From Sodalis-like endosymbiont of Proechinophthirus fluctus (GTDB taxonomy: Bacteria; Pseudomonadota; Gammaproteobacteria; Enterobacterales; Enterobacteriaceae): a stretch of 14,226 bases of DNA. The notes below the pieces were generated by a model. That model was given only the letters and a program-made list of their open reading frames with translations. It did no database searches and was not told where the DNA came from. The stretch lies in assembly GCF_001602625.1 (NCBI RefSeq), contig NZ_LECR01000003.1:14115-28340 (forward strand), in the 5' to 3' direction. This document shows positions 7,352 through 14,226 of this stretch, piece by piece. The stretch's first letter is position 1, and each line of letters starts with the position of its first letter. The position numbers and the translations under genes were made by a program.

Positions 7352-8374
7352 ATATAGAAAAATAAGATATACCGCTTTCTTAACCATGACATGCTGATCA
7401 CAGATAGTTTCTAAAATTTCTATCTATTCCATTTTAATAATGGAAAATAAATCAAATGGACCAATGTCCCTGACTTGAGCGTCGCTCCGTTAGTGCTGGA
7501 AATTATCCATTAGAAGCAAATGATGAAGTAGCAGTAAAATACTATTAACAACGCGTAGTTGTGTTATGATATCTCGCTTTTTTTGAAGCGTAAGTTGTCG
7601 CTGAGCGAACGGTATCATATCCTGCTAGTGCCTAATATTTATTCTTTATGACCGGATTGTTGTAGATATCTAGTATCTCCTCGACGGTGATTCAGTCGCC
7701 ATTTCAACCAGAATGTCGTCGTGAGAGAACTACCCTATGGTAATGGTCTTCCTTCGAGGAAATCCACCTATAGGTATCCACCAAATAAAATAAATAGAGA
7801 ATTCAGACATTGCATTCGTGGGAGGTGGAATGCTCACGCGTGTGCGATGAGTTTAGCGAAGGCGGGGGGAAAGTCAGCAACCGATCAAGAAGGTAGCTTA
7901 CCTTTCTGATCGCGTAGGGTTTAAAGTCAACAGCCTGCATTAGAGATCCACAGCCGCACAATCGCGAGCGTGAGAGCAACATCACCCATCACTGTTGTCA
8001 GCAGAAGACAACGTCATGTTGAATTGGGACTGCAGCGTTTATCATTTTATTAACTGTACCACATTTATTCCTCAACCGTGACACCTTTTATTCAATGATG
8101 CTAATTTTATAGCACTAAAATTCACATACAAATTTTATGAATTTTCATTATAGATATAATATTTTCTTTCGTCTTCTATACTGTGATTATAACTATTATT
8201 GCGGTCAAAATAACCTATCACATTTGATAATGTTTAGAGCCTTTCTGACAAAAATGAAAGACTATGTTAGTTACCATTCAATCGGCGTGGTGCTGAACTT
8301 TTTTATTTTAAAGGTTGCTATAACGTAGCGCGGTGATGATGTGAATGCGACTCACTAGACCTTTTAGGATGTAA
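7352..8374. other. about 1 kb without a recognised gene
   Basis: Only fragments are visible. A coding-like end (RRSVSAGNYPLEANDEV ... YY, stop) lies around 7480-7548. At 7721-7909 a plus-strand frame of 62 codons from a GTG has no ribosome-binding site or recognisable motif, and the minus-strand frame opposite it (7803-7985) is no better. At 8137-8328 there is a 63-codon AT-rich plus-strand frame of unclear value. TATGAT at 7565-7570 looks like a -10 box but its candidate -35 is only 14 bases away. I cannot assign any of these. Confidence 0.35.
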
Positions 8375-8554
8375 CCACTTGATAAACATGATATCGGAGG
8401 TGAGAAAAACCAGTTATCTATTAAGGTCATTAACGATACGCTTCATAAAGCCAGGAGAGAAATAATTAAGAAAAACACTCGTGCAATACTTTCCTCTTTA
8501 TCTCAGCTGACTATTCTTTCACTTACCACTTTATTATTCTCTATCGTTTTATAG
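8375..8554 (+). pseudogene. coding fragment with strong Shine-Dalgarno but no start codon
   Basis: A frame of 59 codons reads DKHDIGGEKNQLSIKVIND, then HKARREIIKKN, then a hydrophobic end SQLTILSLTTLLFSIVL and TAG. The hydrophobic tail could be one membrane segment. It has no ATG, GTG or TTG in a suitable place. A full-strength GGAGGTGA at 8396-8403 lies inside it, but no start codon follows at the normal distance. I read it as a piece of a decayed island gene. The function is unknown. Confidence 0.3.
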
Positions 8555-8626
8555 CATAATAGTTTTTACTGAATGTGTAAAGTGTGTAATTTTTTCTCTT
8601 TCAGTAGAGATGCAATTAATTTCATC

Positions 8627-8641
8627 AGGAGGTTTTGCATA
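8627..8641 (+). promoter_or_regulatory. orphan ribosome-binding site, start codon ATA
   Basis: AGGAGG at 8627-8632 is followed after six bases by ATA (8639-8641) where a start codon belongs. The frame after it (ATA GCT AAG AAA TAT TAA) stops almost at once. The simplest reading is a dead gene whose ATG became ATA and whose body has eroded beyond recognition. Confidence 0.35.
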
Positions 8642-8860
8642 GCTAAGAAATATTAATAAAATAAGAAAAAATTAATTCATATTTCGCTAAATACTATTCC
8701 GTTAGTTTTATTTATAGAGCGTTATCATGTGCCATAGGGTATTTTAGAGATAGTACTTCACATAATCTTTATACTGATTATCCCTGTATAAGAGTTTCTC
8801 AATATTCCAGACGGATTTTATTTTGTATGACGCACTAATGATGAATGTCCTTGTCCTTAG

Positions 8861-9001
8861 GCAGAGTTGGCGTCTGAATTCACCGTCTATGATCGCCAAG
8901 CTGAACCAAACCACGCCGACACGGAAATTATTGTAATCTCCTATTATGGCCGAGACGCTCTAAAACCGTATCATATCCTCATAAATATCCATTTTTTATA
9001 A
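8861..9001 (+). pseudogene. unidentified coding fragment
   Basis: The frame after a TAG reads AELASEFTVYDRQAEPNHA, then TEIIVISYYGRDALKPYH, to a TAA. Its codon content is much less AT-rich than the surrounding DNA and the peptide looks protein-like, unlike its neighbours. No start codon is present. I do not recognise it. It stands alone among non-coding AT-rich sequence (8555-9289 otherwise shows nothing). Confidence 0.35.
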
Positions 9002-9289
9002 GAAAAAATATATTAGAAAATTTCTGGCGCTCATATAAGTTCACATTCACCTCTGTTACTATATAACAATGTTACCATCTATTATTACCATTACACTGCT
9101 CGTCACCATTTTTACAGAAAGAGAGCATCGTATTATTTTCTATGCAATCCAAAAAATAGGTATAAAATAAATCGCTGAAATATTATTCTTTTCTTATAAC
9201 ACTATTGAAATAGGCTGTACAAAAATCCAGACAATTTCTCTTGATAATATTATCGAGTATTATCATAATATATGACTTAATTGTTATAT

Positions 9290-9442
9290 TCAGAAAAATA
9301 TCCCTAAAGAAGGCATCAGTTTTCTGTGGTAAACCTTGAATCGGATAAGGACCATTAGTCTGCCAAAGCCTGCGCGAGCGAGTGTTACGATTTCGTCTGC
9401 TCGCGCCATTAGGCTACTTGTACCTAACAGGGTGTCATTCAT
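9290..9442 (-). CDS. 50-residue ORF with a strong ribosome-binding site
   Basis: ATG at 9442 follows GGAGG by four bases on the minus strand. The frame starts MNDTLLGTSSLMARADEIVT, goes on LARAGFGRLMVLIRFKVYH and ends MPSLGIFF before TGA. It is amphipathic and basic towards the end, and no family is recognised. It lies in a short GC-richer patch (9350-9560) inside the AT-rich island. It could be a real small protein or the surviving start of a longer decayed gene; composition and ribosome-binding site favour translation at some time. A GC-rich inverted repeat (GCGCGAGC, 9372-9379 and 9399-9406) is simply its two similar 'ARA' codon blocks. Confidence 0.4.
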   Translation of the reverse strand: MNDTLLGTSSLMARADEIVTLARAGFGRLMVLIRFKVYHRKLMPSLGIFF

Positions 9443-9647
9443 GGGACCTCCGCGAATAACCGTGCTGCTAAGGTGGTGTTAGCGCTTGACCGGTGAGCCG
9501 CTGTTCAACTTTCTCGCTCTAATGTGATAAATAACGAGTCGCATCATCTCGTTAAAGAAGTTATTATGCGCGAATGACAGCGGATTCTATAATCCAATTT
9601 CCATACACGGACATATAGTCCTTCTTCATCTTAACAGGAAGTACTAT

Positions 9648-10627
9648 ATGCCAAAAATTTTTACGAGAAAGTCTACAAAGAACGGCTGCTTATTGATGTG
9701 ATTTTCCCAAGTAAATAAAAAAACATTGTGTGACGGCTAAAGTGTTCGTGAAAATAATTATAGCCACTGGGAAAAATATCTCTTATTTGATAATGGCACC
9801 TTGGCAATGAATTTTGATGAACTTAGTTTAACAGACTTTTTAGCCCGCATGGGAGCAATCCATTTTTTGAGTCTTATCAATTCTGCGGCGACGATGACGA
9901 TACGGGAGACCGCTACGTTTAACTCAGTTTAATGTGGATGTGTTGCTGACATTGCCCAGTCATTACTTCATTAAGTATGCACTGAACTCTCTTGATTTCG
10001 TTGATCAGTCATGTCATATCGTTATCGAATACCACAAGCAGCACGGTGGCGGTCTGCTAGCGAGAGATGACAAAACCGTACGGGAAACATCACGGTTATG
10101 CGCTATGCTAGAAAATAGGCGAAATACCTGAGAGTCGCCCTGCATGATTGCGGATAAGATAATAACTTAAGTTATCCCTTCCATCCTGGGAATTATGCAC
10201 GGCCTTTGCCCAGAGTCATCGGGCAGCCCTTTTCACAGAGTAACGAACGATTCGATTGTTGATACTGAGGCGTCTATTTTACAGTCGCACTACGCAGGTT
10301 TTTTTCTCAGCAATCGACCACTACCACGCCTGGGAAGTAGTGAATATCGTCACACTGGGGAAAAACAGTATCTGTAACGGATATCTATGTATCCAGTTGA
10401 AATACAATGCCAACGAAGGTAGCGTGATGGCTATCAGCGCATTTTATGCTGCCCCTGAAAATGGTGACAGTCGGATATCTGATGAAAGCATATTGGCCGC
10501 TATTCACCGTAGTATTGTTAACCGTCTGCAACGGCATGGGAATCCTTGTTCAATTTTCCCAACGCCGGCAATATTTGTCCCTATGGCTGAGATGTGTTCA
10601 TTAATCAATATCATGATTGAAAACTGA
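9648..10627 (+). pseudogene. unknown ~325-codon gene, multiply frameshifted
   Basis: No family is recognised. AGGAAG precedes the ATG at 9648 (MPKIFTRKSTKNG). Protein-like pieces follow in different frames: FYEKVYKERLLIDVIFPSK, HWEKYLLFDNGTLAMNFDEL, GSNPFFESYQFCGDDDDTG, NVDVLLTLPSHYFIKYALNS, DFVDQSCHIVIEYHKQHGGG, ARDDKTVRETSRLC. The longest open piece (10256-10627) contains AIDHYHAWEVVNIVTLGK, YLCIQLKYNANEGSVMAIS and ESILAAIHRSIVNRLQRHG, with TGA at 10627. At least four frame changes and several stops occur. The last open piece has moderate GC and no signal or membrane segment, suggesting a cytoplasmic or secreted soluble protein. It may be two genes (break near 10130); I treat it as one because the spacing is continuous. 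Confidence 0.4.
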
Positions 10628-11184
10628 TACACTTGATTTAGTGAGGACGTAAACCAATGGATCAATGAAAAACATCGGATGCAGGCCTAATTCCTCATTG
10701 TTGTTGATTGCTTAGTTATACTACCCCGCCTTTGCAATAATAATCCATATCGGCGACGTGCCATAAGGCAAATACCACATTTTACTATTATATTTTTGAG
10801 GATGAAACACCTTAAGATGTTAGTAACAATCCGCTCCTTACCTTTAACTCTCTGTTTTTCTATGAAACCTTTTTCTCCATCGGTTAACATCTTTTTGCCT
10901 ATCAATAAATATTGTATTAAAATACAATATTTATTGATAAAAGTTAGATATTTTAATTATTTAATTATTATAAAAATTTATGTATGTTAATTTTCAGTAT
11001 CGTTAAATTAATTATTAATTTCTTATCATAGGGTTATTCTTAAAGGCATCTTATGAATTTATCAACGTACCCACTACTACCTAATATTAATAATATTAAT
11101 GTTAAGTAGCTTTATCACTATACTAATATGAATCAAAAAAAGACTATTATCAGGAATTTTCTGGATAAGATGAATTCTTGATTT
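10628..11184. other. AT-rich gap containing a perfect long palindrome
   Basis: No gene is recognised. Overlapping frames (minus 10687-10905, plus 10796-10990) are open over 60-70 codons but show no ribosome-binding site or motif, and low-complexity AT composition explains them. The main structure is the 38-base palindrome at 10901-10938. A run of AATATTAAT-type repeats lies near 11084-11100. Confidence 0.4.
10901..10938. repeat. perfect 18-bp inverted repeat with 2-base spacer
   Basis: The left arm ATCAATAAATATTGTATT (10901-10918) is exactly complementary to the right arm at 10921-10938, with AA between. Every base pairs, although the surrounding DNA is heavily mutated. It has no GC stem and no T-run, so it is not a standard terminator. 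It could be a protein-binding palindrome, a mobile-element remnant, or a palindrome kept perfect by template switching. Confidence 0.85.
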
Positions 11185-11202
11185 TATAATATAGGTTGGA
11201 GA
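11185..11202 (+). promoter_or_regulatory. -10 box and ribosome-binding site of the yciG-like gene
   Basis: A perfect TATAAT lies at 11185-11190, with a weak TGGATA 17 bases upstream (11162-11167). GGAGA at 11198-11202 stands six bases before the ATG at 11209. The leader would be very short if this -10 were used, so the promoter part is less sure than the ribosome-binding site. Confidence 0.4.
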
Positions 11203-11208
11203 TTAACC

Positions 11209-11391
11209 ATGGCAGAACATCTCGGCGATTCAGGCAACTTCACAGAAGATAAACAGAAAGCATCTGAAGCCGGTCGTAAAGGTGAGTAAAGTAGTAGCAG
11301 CTCCAAACAGCAAGAATTTTAAAAAATAATCTGCAAAAAGCATCTGAAGCGGGTAAAAAAGGGTAACACAGCCACAGTGGTGGGAGTAGTT
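11209..11391 (+). pseudogene. yciG: KGG-repeat stress protein (YciG-like), broken
   Basis: YciG-type proteins are tiny, very hydrophilic, general-stress proteins with repeats ending in Lys-Gly-Gly. The start MAEHLGDSGNFTEDKQKASE and then AGRKG match the family's MAEHRGGSGNFAEDREKASEAGRKGG. The expected GG is GE followed by TAA, so translation stops in the first repeat. A frameshift away, the second repeat is still readable: QKASEAGKKG, then a stop, then HSHSGGSSS. The right end is approximate. Ribosome-binding site and start are well placed. E. coli yciG is RpoS-dependent and was linked to acid and heat survival and motility; no such control can be seen here. The gene name is given by similarity. 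Confidence 0.82.
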
Positions 11392-11884
11392 CCTACTATC
11401 ATCATGTTTTATTCCTAAAACTAGTCATTTTCGTCTTATTTTCCGTTAGGCGGTCTCTAGGTCCGTTAGTTTGGAGCGGTCACGAGCCACGCAGGCGACC
11501 GGGATGTTAGAAAAAAATGATATTATGATGATGGCCTGTGGCTTTCTCCACCTCCGCAGGCCACAGTCCTTAGAAAGGATAATACTTAAGCCGGTTTTGC
11601 TTATTAGCTGACTCAATCTTTTTACCATTAGTAGTTATCGAGTTACCCTTAATCTACTTAAGATTCATGATCTGTGACTTTGTGATTTTTTCCAGAGGTG
11701 TACACAGAGCATGGATCCAGTCGTACCACGTACGCAATTGACTCCTATCGCTACTCTGCCTCTTAGTCCACGTTATCGAATGTCATGTACCTTTCCCTAT
11801 TTAGACGTAGTTCTCGACGAGTGCGATGAAGACCAGATTACTGTACCAGCTGCTACCGTGCTAATCTGCAATTGTTATCACAGT
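11392..11884. other. intergenic region upstream of sugE leader
   Basis: No gene is recognised. A plus-strand frame from 11711 to 11986 (91 codons) runs straight through the riboswitch hairpins and into sugE in the wrong frame, so I treat it as chance. A pair of overlapping inverted repeats lies at 11532-11566. TTGACT at 11738-11743 followed after 17 bases by TCTTAG could be a weak promoter for sugE. The rest shows nothing. Confidence 0.4.
11532..11566. repeat. overlapping alternative 7-bp stems
   Basis: TGGCCTG (11532-11538) can pair with CAGGCCA (11557-11563), and CTGTGGC (11536-11542) with GCCACAG (11560-11566). The two stems exclude each other. On the minus strand a run of T follows about 22 bases later, too far for a typical terminator. 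It may be a decayed terminator or small palindromic repeat. Confidence 0.35.
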
Positions 11885-11928
11885 GCTCAGGACGACTTGA
11901 GCTCCCTGTCTTACCCCTACGGGGAGAT
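11885..11928 (+). promoter_or_regulatory. guanidine-II (mini-ykkC) riboswitch, second hairpin degraded
   Basis: Guanidine-II riboswitches are two short hairpins, each with an ACGR loop, in front of sugE-type exporters. They switch expression on when guanidinium binds. Here GCTCAGG-ACGA-CTTGAGC (11885-11902) is a complete seven-pair hairpin with a perfect ACGA loop. Sixteen bases after it a second ACGG lies at 11919-11922 between CCCCT and GGAG, but its stem pairs poorly as an ACGG-loop hairpin and could also fold as CCCC/GGGG with a TAC loop. The element ends about 20 bases before the sugE start. Loop sequence, order and the downstream gene all agree; the second hairpin seems decayed. Confidence 0.65.
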
Positions 11929-11947
11929 GACCCGATCGAAACAGAAC

Positions 11948-12255
11948 GTGTCCCATATCTTGTCATCACCAGCCTGTTTGAGGTGATTTAGGCCATCGGG
12001 TTGAAATATACCCAGGGTTTCTCCTTCCCATTTCTTAGTCTGATTGTCATTAGCGCAATCTGTATCAACTTCTTACTGTTATCCTGGGCATGAAAACCTT
12101 GCCGGCGGAGTACTGCTTACGTCGTCTAGAGCAGAATTAGCGCCGTCTTTGCTGCGCTCATGGGTATGAGTTTGCTAGGGAAGGCAGTGGAGACCGACGG
12201 TCGGGTTATCAGTCTGTGCCTGCTCATTGCCGGACTCAAATATTTTACCCCCTAA
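11948..12255 (+). pseudogene. sugE: guanidinium exporter SugE (Gdx, SMR family), broken
   Basis: SugE is a four-helix inner-membrane dimer that exports guanidinium in exchange for protons. The start GTG TCC is likely. After an early frameshift come SLFEVI-stop-AIGLKYTQGF, which matches LLEVVWAVGLKYTHGF: the essential glutamate (E13) is kept, the following Trp is TAG. Then ISAICINFLLLSWAMKTLPA, a frameshift in the LPxGTAYAVW signature, and TAYVV-stop-SRISAVFAALMGMSLLGKAV, where TGG again became TAG. The end AGLKYFTP, then TAA, is at the family's usual point. Length (about 102 codons) is normal. Two Trp-to-stop changes and at least two frameshifts kill it. A guanidine-II leader precedes it, and it converges on glk. 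Confidence 0.88.
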
Positions 12256-12318
12256 CGCCGGAAGACCCACTCATTGCTGGGTTGACAGGAAATAACGGCG
12301 CTAGCGCGCCCGCGGTAG

Positions 12319-13009
12319 CATAATCACACAGTGCAACGTAGCACGACGCTCGGAACAGGACGCGCCGGCGGGCCGGGCGCCCATCAGCCTTGACGATAGC
12401 GCGGTATAAATTCACCAAGCCCGGGCCTAATAAGTACAGTAACCCGCTTCGCGGGAACATGCCCTAGCTCCGCACGCAGCACTGACAGAATATTGCCCTC
12501 TTCTTCTTCACTGTTAGGCGCTAAATCCACATGGCCGCACTCGCCTGACAGGCTAACCCAGAGGATCTCCGCCTGGATCAAATGGCTGATGTTAAGCCCC
12601 GTGCCGGTGCCATAAATTGCAATCGAATTGTCGGCAATGGATTTGCCGCCGCTGAACTGAATGACGTCTTTTTCGGTCAGCATTAGAATAGCTATCAATA
12701 CCGCAGTAAATCATTAATAATTTCGAGCTATTCCAAATTCAGGCTTGCCTTCATCGCTTTAATGGAGAACACCTAGGAATGATCGGTAATTTCAACCTAA
12801 TCTTCGGTAATCAGGCATGCGTTAGCGATATAGTTCTCTTTGAACACGGCTTTTTGGCCGGCCAAATAATGGTGAATAACCCGCTCTAGAGTGTCGTAAT
12901 CATCGCTGGAATAGTTATATGAATGTAGGAGATCTCTCCCGTTCTACATTACACAGCGCCAGCCGGCATTGGTTCCGCCAACATAGTCGGCCAGGACATA
13001 ATTTGTCCT
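12319..13009 (-). pseudogene. glk: glucokinase Glk, broken and 3'-truncated
   Basis: Glucokinase phosphorylates free glucose with ATP in the cytoplasm. Pieces in order: TNYVLADYVGGTNA (GGTNA phosphate-binding region), DDYDTLERVIHHYLAGQKAV, ITED-stop-VEITDHSWVFS, LEIIND, then the long piece [50 protein letters not shown] and [13 protein letters not shown], a frameshift, and [18 protein letters not shown]. The last match, RRATLHCVIM, corresponds to CRRALSLFCVIM near residue 240. The remaining roughly 75 residues are gone, so a deletion brought the end next to sugE. The catalytic Asp in EIINDF is still present (IIND). The ancestral start ATG appears as AGG at 13009. Many stops and frameshifts are present. 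Confidence 0.92.
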
Positions 13010-13164
13010 TCGTTTCAAGCTCTACTTACTCAACTGCTTGCTGCGAGGCGTTCTCCGTTGAGCAATATTAAATAATATATAAATATTATTTAATATATTA
13101 TTTATATAATAGAGATAATTATTTAGGAATTACGGCAGTGGACGCTTCACCGCCGACCATCCCC
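13010..13164. repeat. AT-rich intergenic region with perfect 14-bp inverted repeat
   Basis: Between the broken glk and the racemase remnant lies an AT-only block. At 13065-13096 the arms ATATTAAATAATAT and ATATTATTTAATAT are exact complements around a four-base spacer, and similar half-sites continue to about 13110. It resembles the 10901 palindrome in style (AT-only, perfect) but not in sequence. No T-run terminator follows. The GC of the block contrasts strongly with the genes on both sides. Confidence 0.7.
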
Positions 13165-13866
13165 TTAACCAATGGCAAATTCCGGCGCCGCAGCGCGGAT
13201 AGCCGTAGTGCCGAACAGCGGCACCGATGCCTGATCCTGGCTGAGCAATAAGCCGATTTTCGTACATCCCAATACTATCCCTCCCCCTTCAAACTGCAAT
13301 CCGGCAATAATCTGGCTAAGCGCCTGTCGGGAGTCGTCGCACAATATTACTCCAAAGCACAATTCTTTAAAAAATGATTTCATGCACCCGCTAACGCTCG
13401 TCAGGCCCCGTAACCACTACATCAATCCCATGGGACGGCGACATGTCGGTCACGATAAAACACTTTCTCTATGGTAAAGCAGGTTCCGAGCAAACCGACA
13501 CTCCGTACCCCCGCGAGATGGATGCGGGAGGTGGTGGCATTAACAATGTGTAGCAACGTCAGAGGACAGCTCTGCGCGATATGATCTGCCACTTGATGCC
13601 TGGCCTGATACTGGTGCAAAGAACGATGCCCTAGGCGCTGACCCGGCGCAGCGCTTTCGCGCGCTCGGTTAATACCTCTAATTTCCCACCTCTTGCCAGA
13701 CGCTTACGAACTACATGCAGGCAATATCGGCAAAATCCACGCTTACCAGCATCAGAGATGCGGAGTGTAATCCGCCCAGGCGTTCGCTGACGCCTTGATT
13801 GATTAACTAATAATACGGCACAGTAGATTTTAAAATAATGTCGATTATAAATCCAAATATTTTCAT
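13165..13866 (-). pseudogene. aspartate/glutamate racemase (YgeA type), broken
   Basis: Members interconvert L- and D-amino acids (Asp, Glu or others) without cofactor, using two cysteines. AAGGAA precedes the ATG at 13866 (MKIFGF...KSTVPYYQLINQG; the usual GGMSWEST motif is largely lost). Then SERLGGLHSASLMLVSVDFA, an in-frame TAG, QEVGN, ERAKALRRVSA, GIVLCTS, HQVADHIAQSCPLTLLHIV, RSVGLLGTCFTIEKVFYRDR, a frameshift, and KELCFGVI...DDSRQALSQIIAGLQ followed by GGGIVLGCTKIGLLLSQ and VPLFGTTAIRAAAPEFA to TAA. Length (702 bp, about 233 codons) equals the family's. Both cysteine motifs are readable, but GCTEIGLL has become GCTKIGLL. Several frameshifts and stops inactivate it. E. coli YgeA is the closest family I can name; the substrate here is unknown. 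Confidence 0.88.
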
Positions 13867-14033
13867 ATAATTTCCTTTATCGCGCATCTCCATGATGAAG
13901 AGCACTTAGACTTTATTTTATAAGGTGCCCGTGTGAATAACTCTTGTGTTATTCCCGGCGCTCGATAAAGATACCGTCTGGTGCACTGTTAGCCCATGTC
14001 ATTCTTACGCCTTTTTCTCATTTTGGCGAACAG

Positions 14034-14226
14034 TAAGGAATCTTTATGGTATATCAGGCCAGCCCGTCCCAGTTACAAAACGATGGAATATCGCCGCTGT
14101 GGCAATAGTTAGACTGACGCTGCCGGCAATCTCTCTCGCTAGGGCTTTAGTACAATTTTGGGATGCGACATTGTATTGGACACACCAGCCGCCAAATGCT
14201 GCGTCACGCCTTCTATAGGGGCATCA
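14034..14226 (+). pseudogene. possible GntR-type regulator start, broken, partial
   Basis: TAAGGA (14034-14039) stands six bases before ATG at 14046, which reads MVYQASPSQLQNDGISPLWQ and then TAG. Pieces in other frames (TLAGNLSRG, GDALYW-like, QMLRHAFYRGI) can be strung together to resemble a GntR winged-helix N-terminus ('PLWQQI...L...I..G.Y..GD.LP........T.R.AL..L'). This is a weak match made across frames. A longer open frame from 13946 overlaps it in a different register and shows nothing recognisable. The gene runs off the right edge. The region 13867-14033 upstream, divergent from the racemase, shows no clear promoter. Confidence 0.25.

Noticed and set aside
9372..9406. GC-rich inverted repeat GCGCGAGC/GCTCGCGC as a terminator or RNA hairpin
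   Set aside because: It lies inside a small ORF and is explained by two repeated Ala-Arg-Ala codon blocks; no T-run follows.
10240..10255. ATTCGATT-like match to the tRNA T-loop as a possible attR
   Set aside because: Only about eight bases match; the flanking tRNA 3' sequence is absent, so it is chance.
11711..11986. 91-codon plus-strand frame starting MDPVVPRT
   Set aside because: It has no ribosome-binding site, crosses the riboswitch hairpins and enters sugE in the wrong frame.
1..14226. CRISPR array or insertion sequence
   Set aside because: No regularly spaced repeats and no recognisable transposase or terminal inverted repeats were seen on either strand.

Overview
The window looks like part of a decaying chromosome from a Sodalis-like insect symbiont or close enterobacterial relative. 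That placement is an inference. It rests on enterobacterial-type matches (ccm operon, glk, sugE, YgeA-type racemase, yciG-like KGG protein, a tRNA-Arg(CCU) closely resembling E. coli argW) and on nearly every recognisable gene being broken by several stops and frameshifts. I see no transposase and no CRISPR array. The only clearly intact, recognisable gene is the tRNA.

Layout. (1) 1-3095, minus strand: remnants of the cytochrome c maturation operon in its normal order, ccmB-ccmC-ccmD-ccmE-ccmF, with the tight ancestral gene junctions still visible. ccmA and the 5' part of ccmB are missing. (2) 3096-3573: a GC-richer stretch without a recognised gene, then a possible promoter for the tRNA. (3) 3574-3648: tRNA-Arg(CCU), followed in the same orientation by a ruined P4/IntS-type integrase (3818-4626). 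This is the classic arrangement of an island inserted at argW. (4) 4627-11200: a long AT-rich stretch that I read as the eroded island. It holds a LuxR-type regulator remnant (4981-5317), a convergent overlapping pair of unknown minus-strand genes (5689-6795), a small exported-protein ORF (7160-7351), several coding fragments, strong ribosome-binding sites that have lost their start codons, one larger unknown pseudogene (9648-10627) and a perfect 38-base palindrome (10901-10938). No second copy of the tRNA 3' end was found, so the right edge of the island is not fixed. (5) 11200-14226: GC-richer chromosomal-type genes, again all broken: a yciG-like stress protein, a likely guanidine-II riboswitch leader with sugE (guanidinium exporter), glk (glucokinase, convergent, 3' end deleted), an aspartate/glutamate racemase of the YgeA type, and a possible GntR-type regulator start at the right edge.

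Together the losses mean no c-type cytochrome assembly from this locus, no ATP-dependent glucose phosphorylation by this Glk, and no SugE export. Such losses suit a host-restricted lifestyle. The best candidates for something undescribed are the overlapping unknown gene pair at 5689-6795, where one gene is a single A-tract indel away from intact, the orphaned riboswitch leader of sugE, and the perfect long palindromes inside otherwise heavily mutated DNA.
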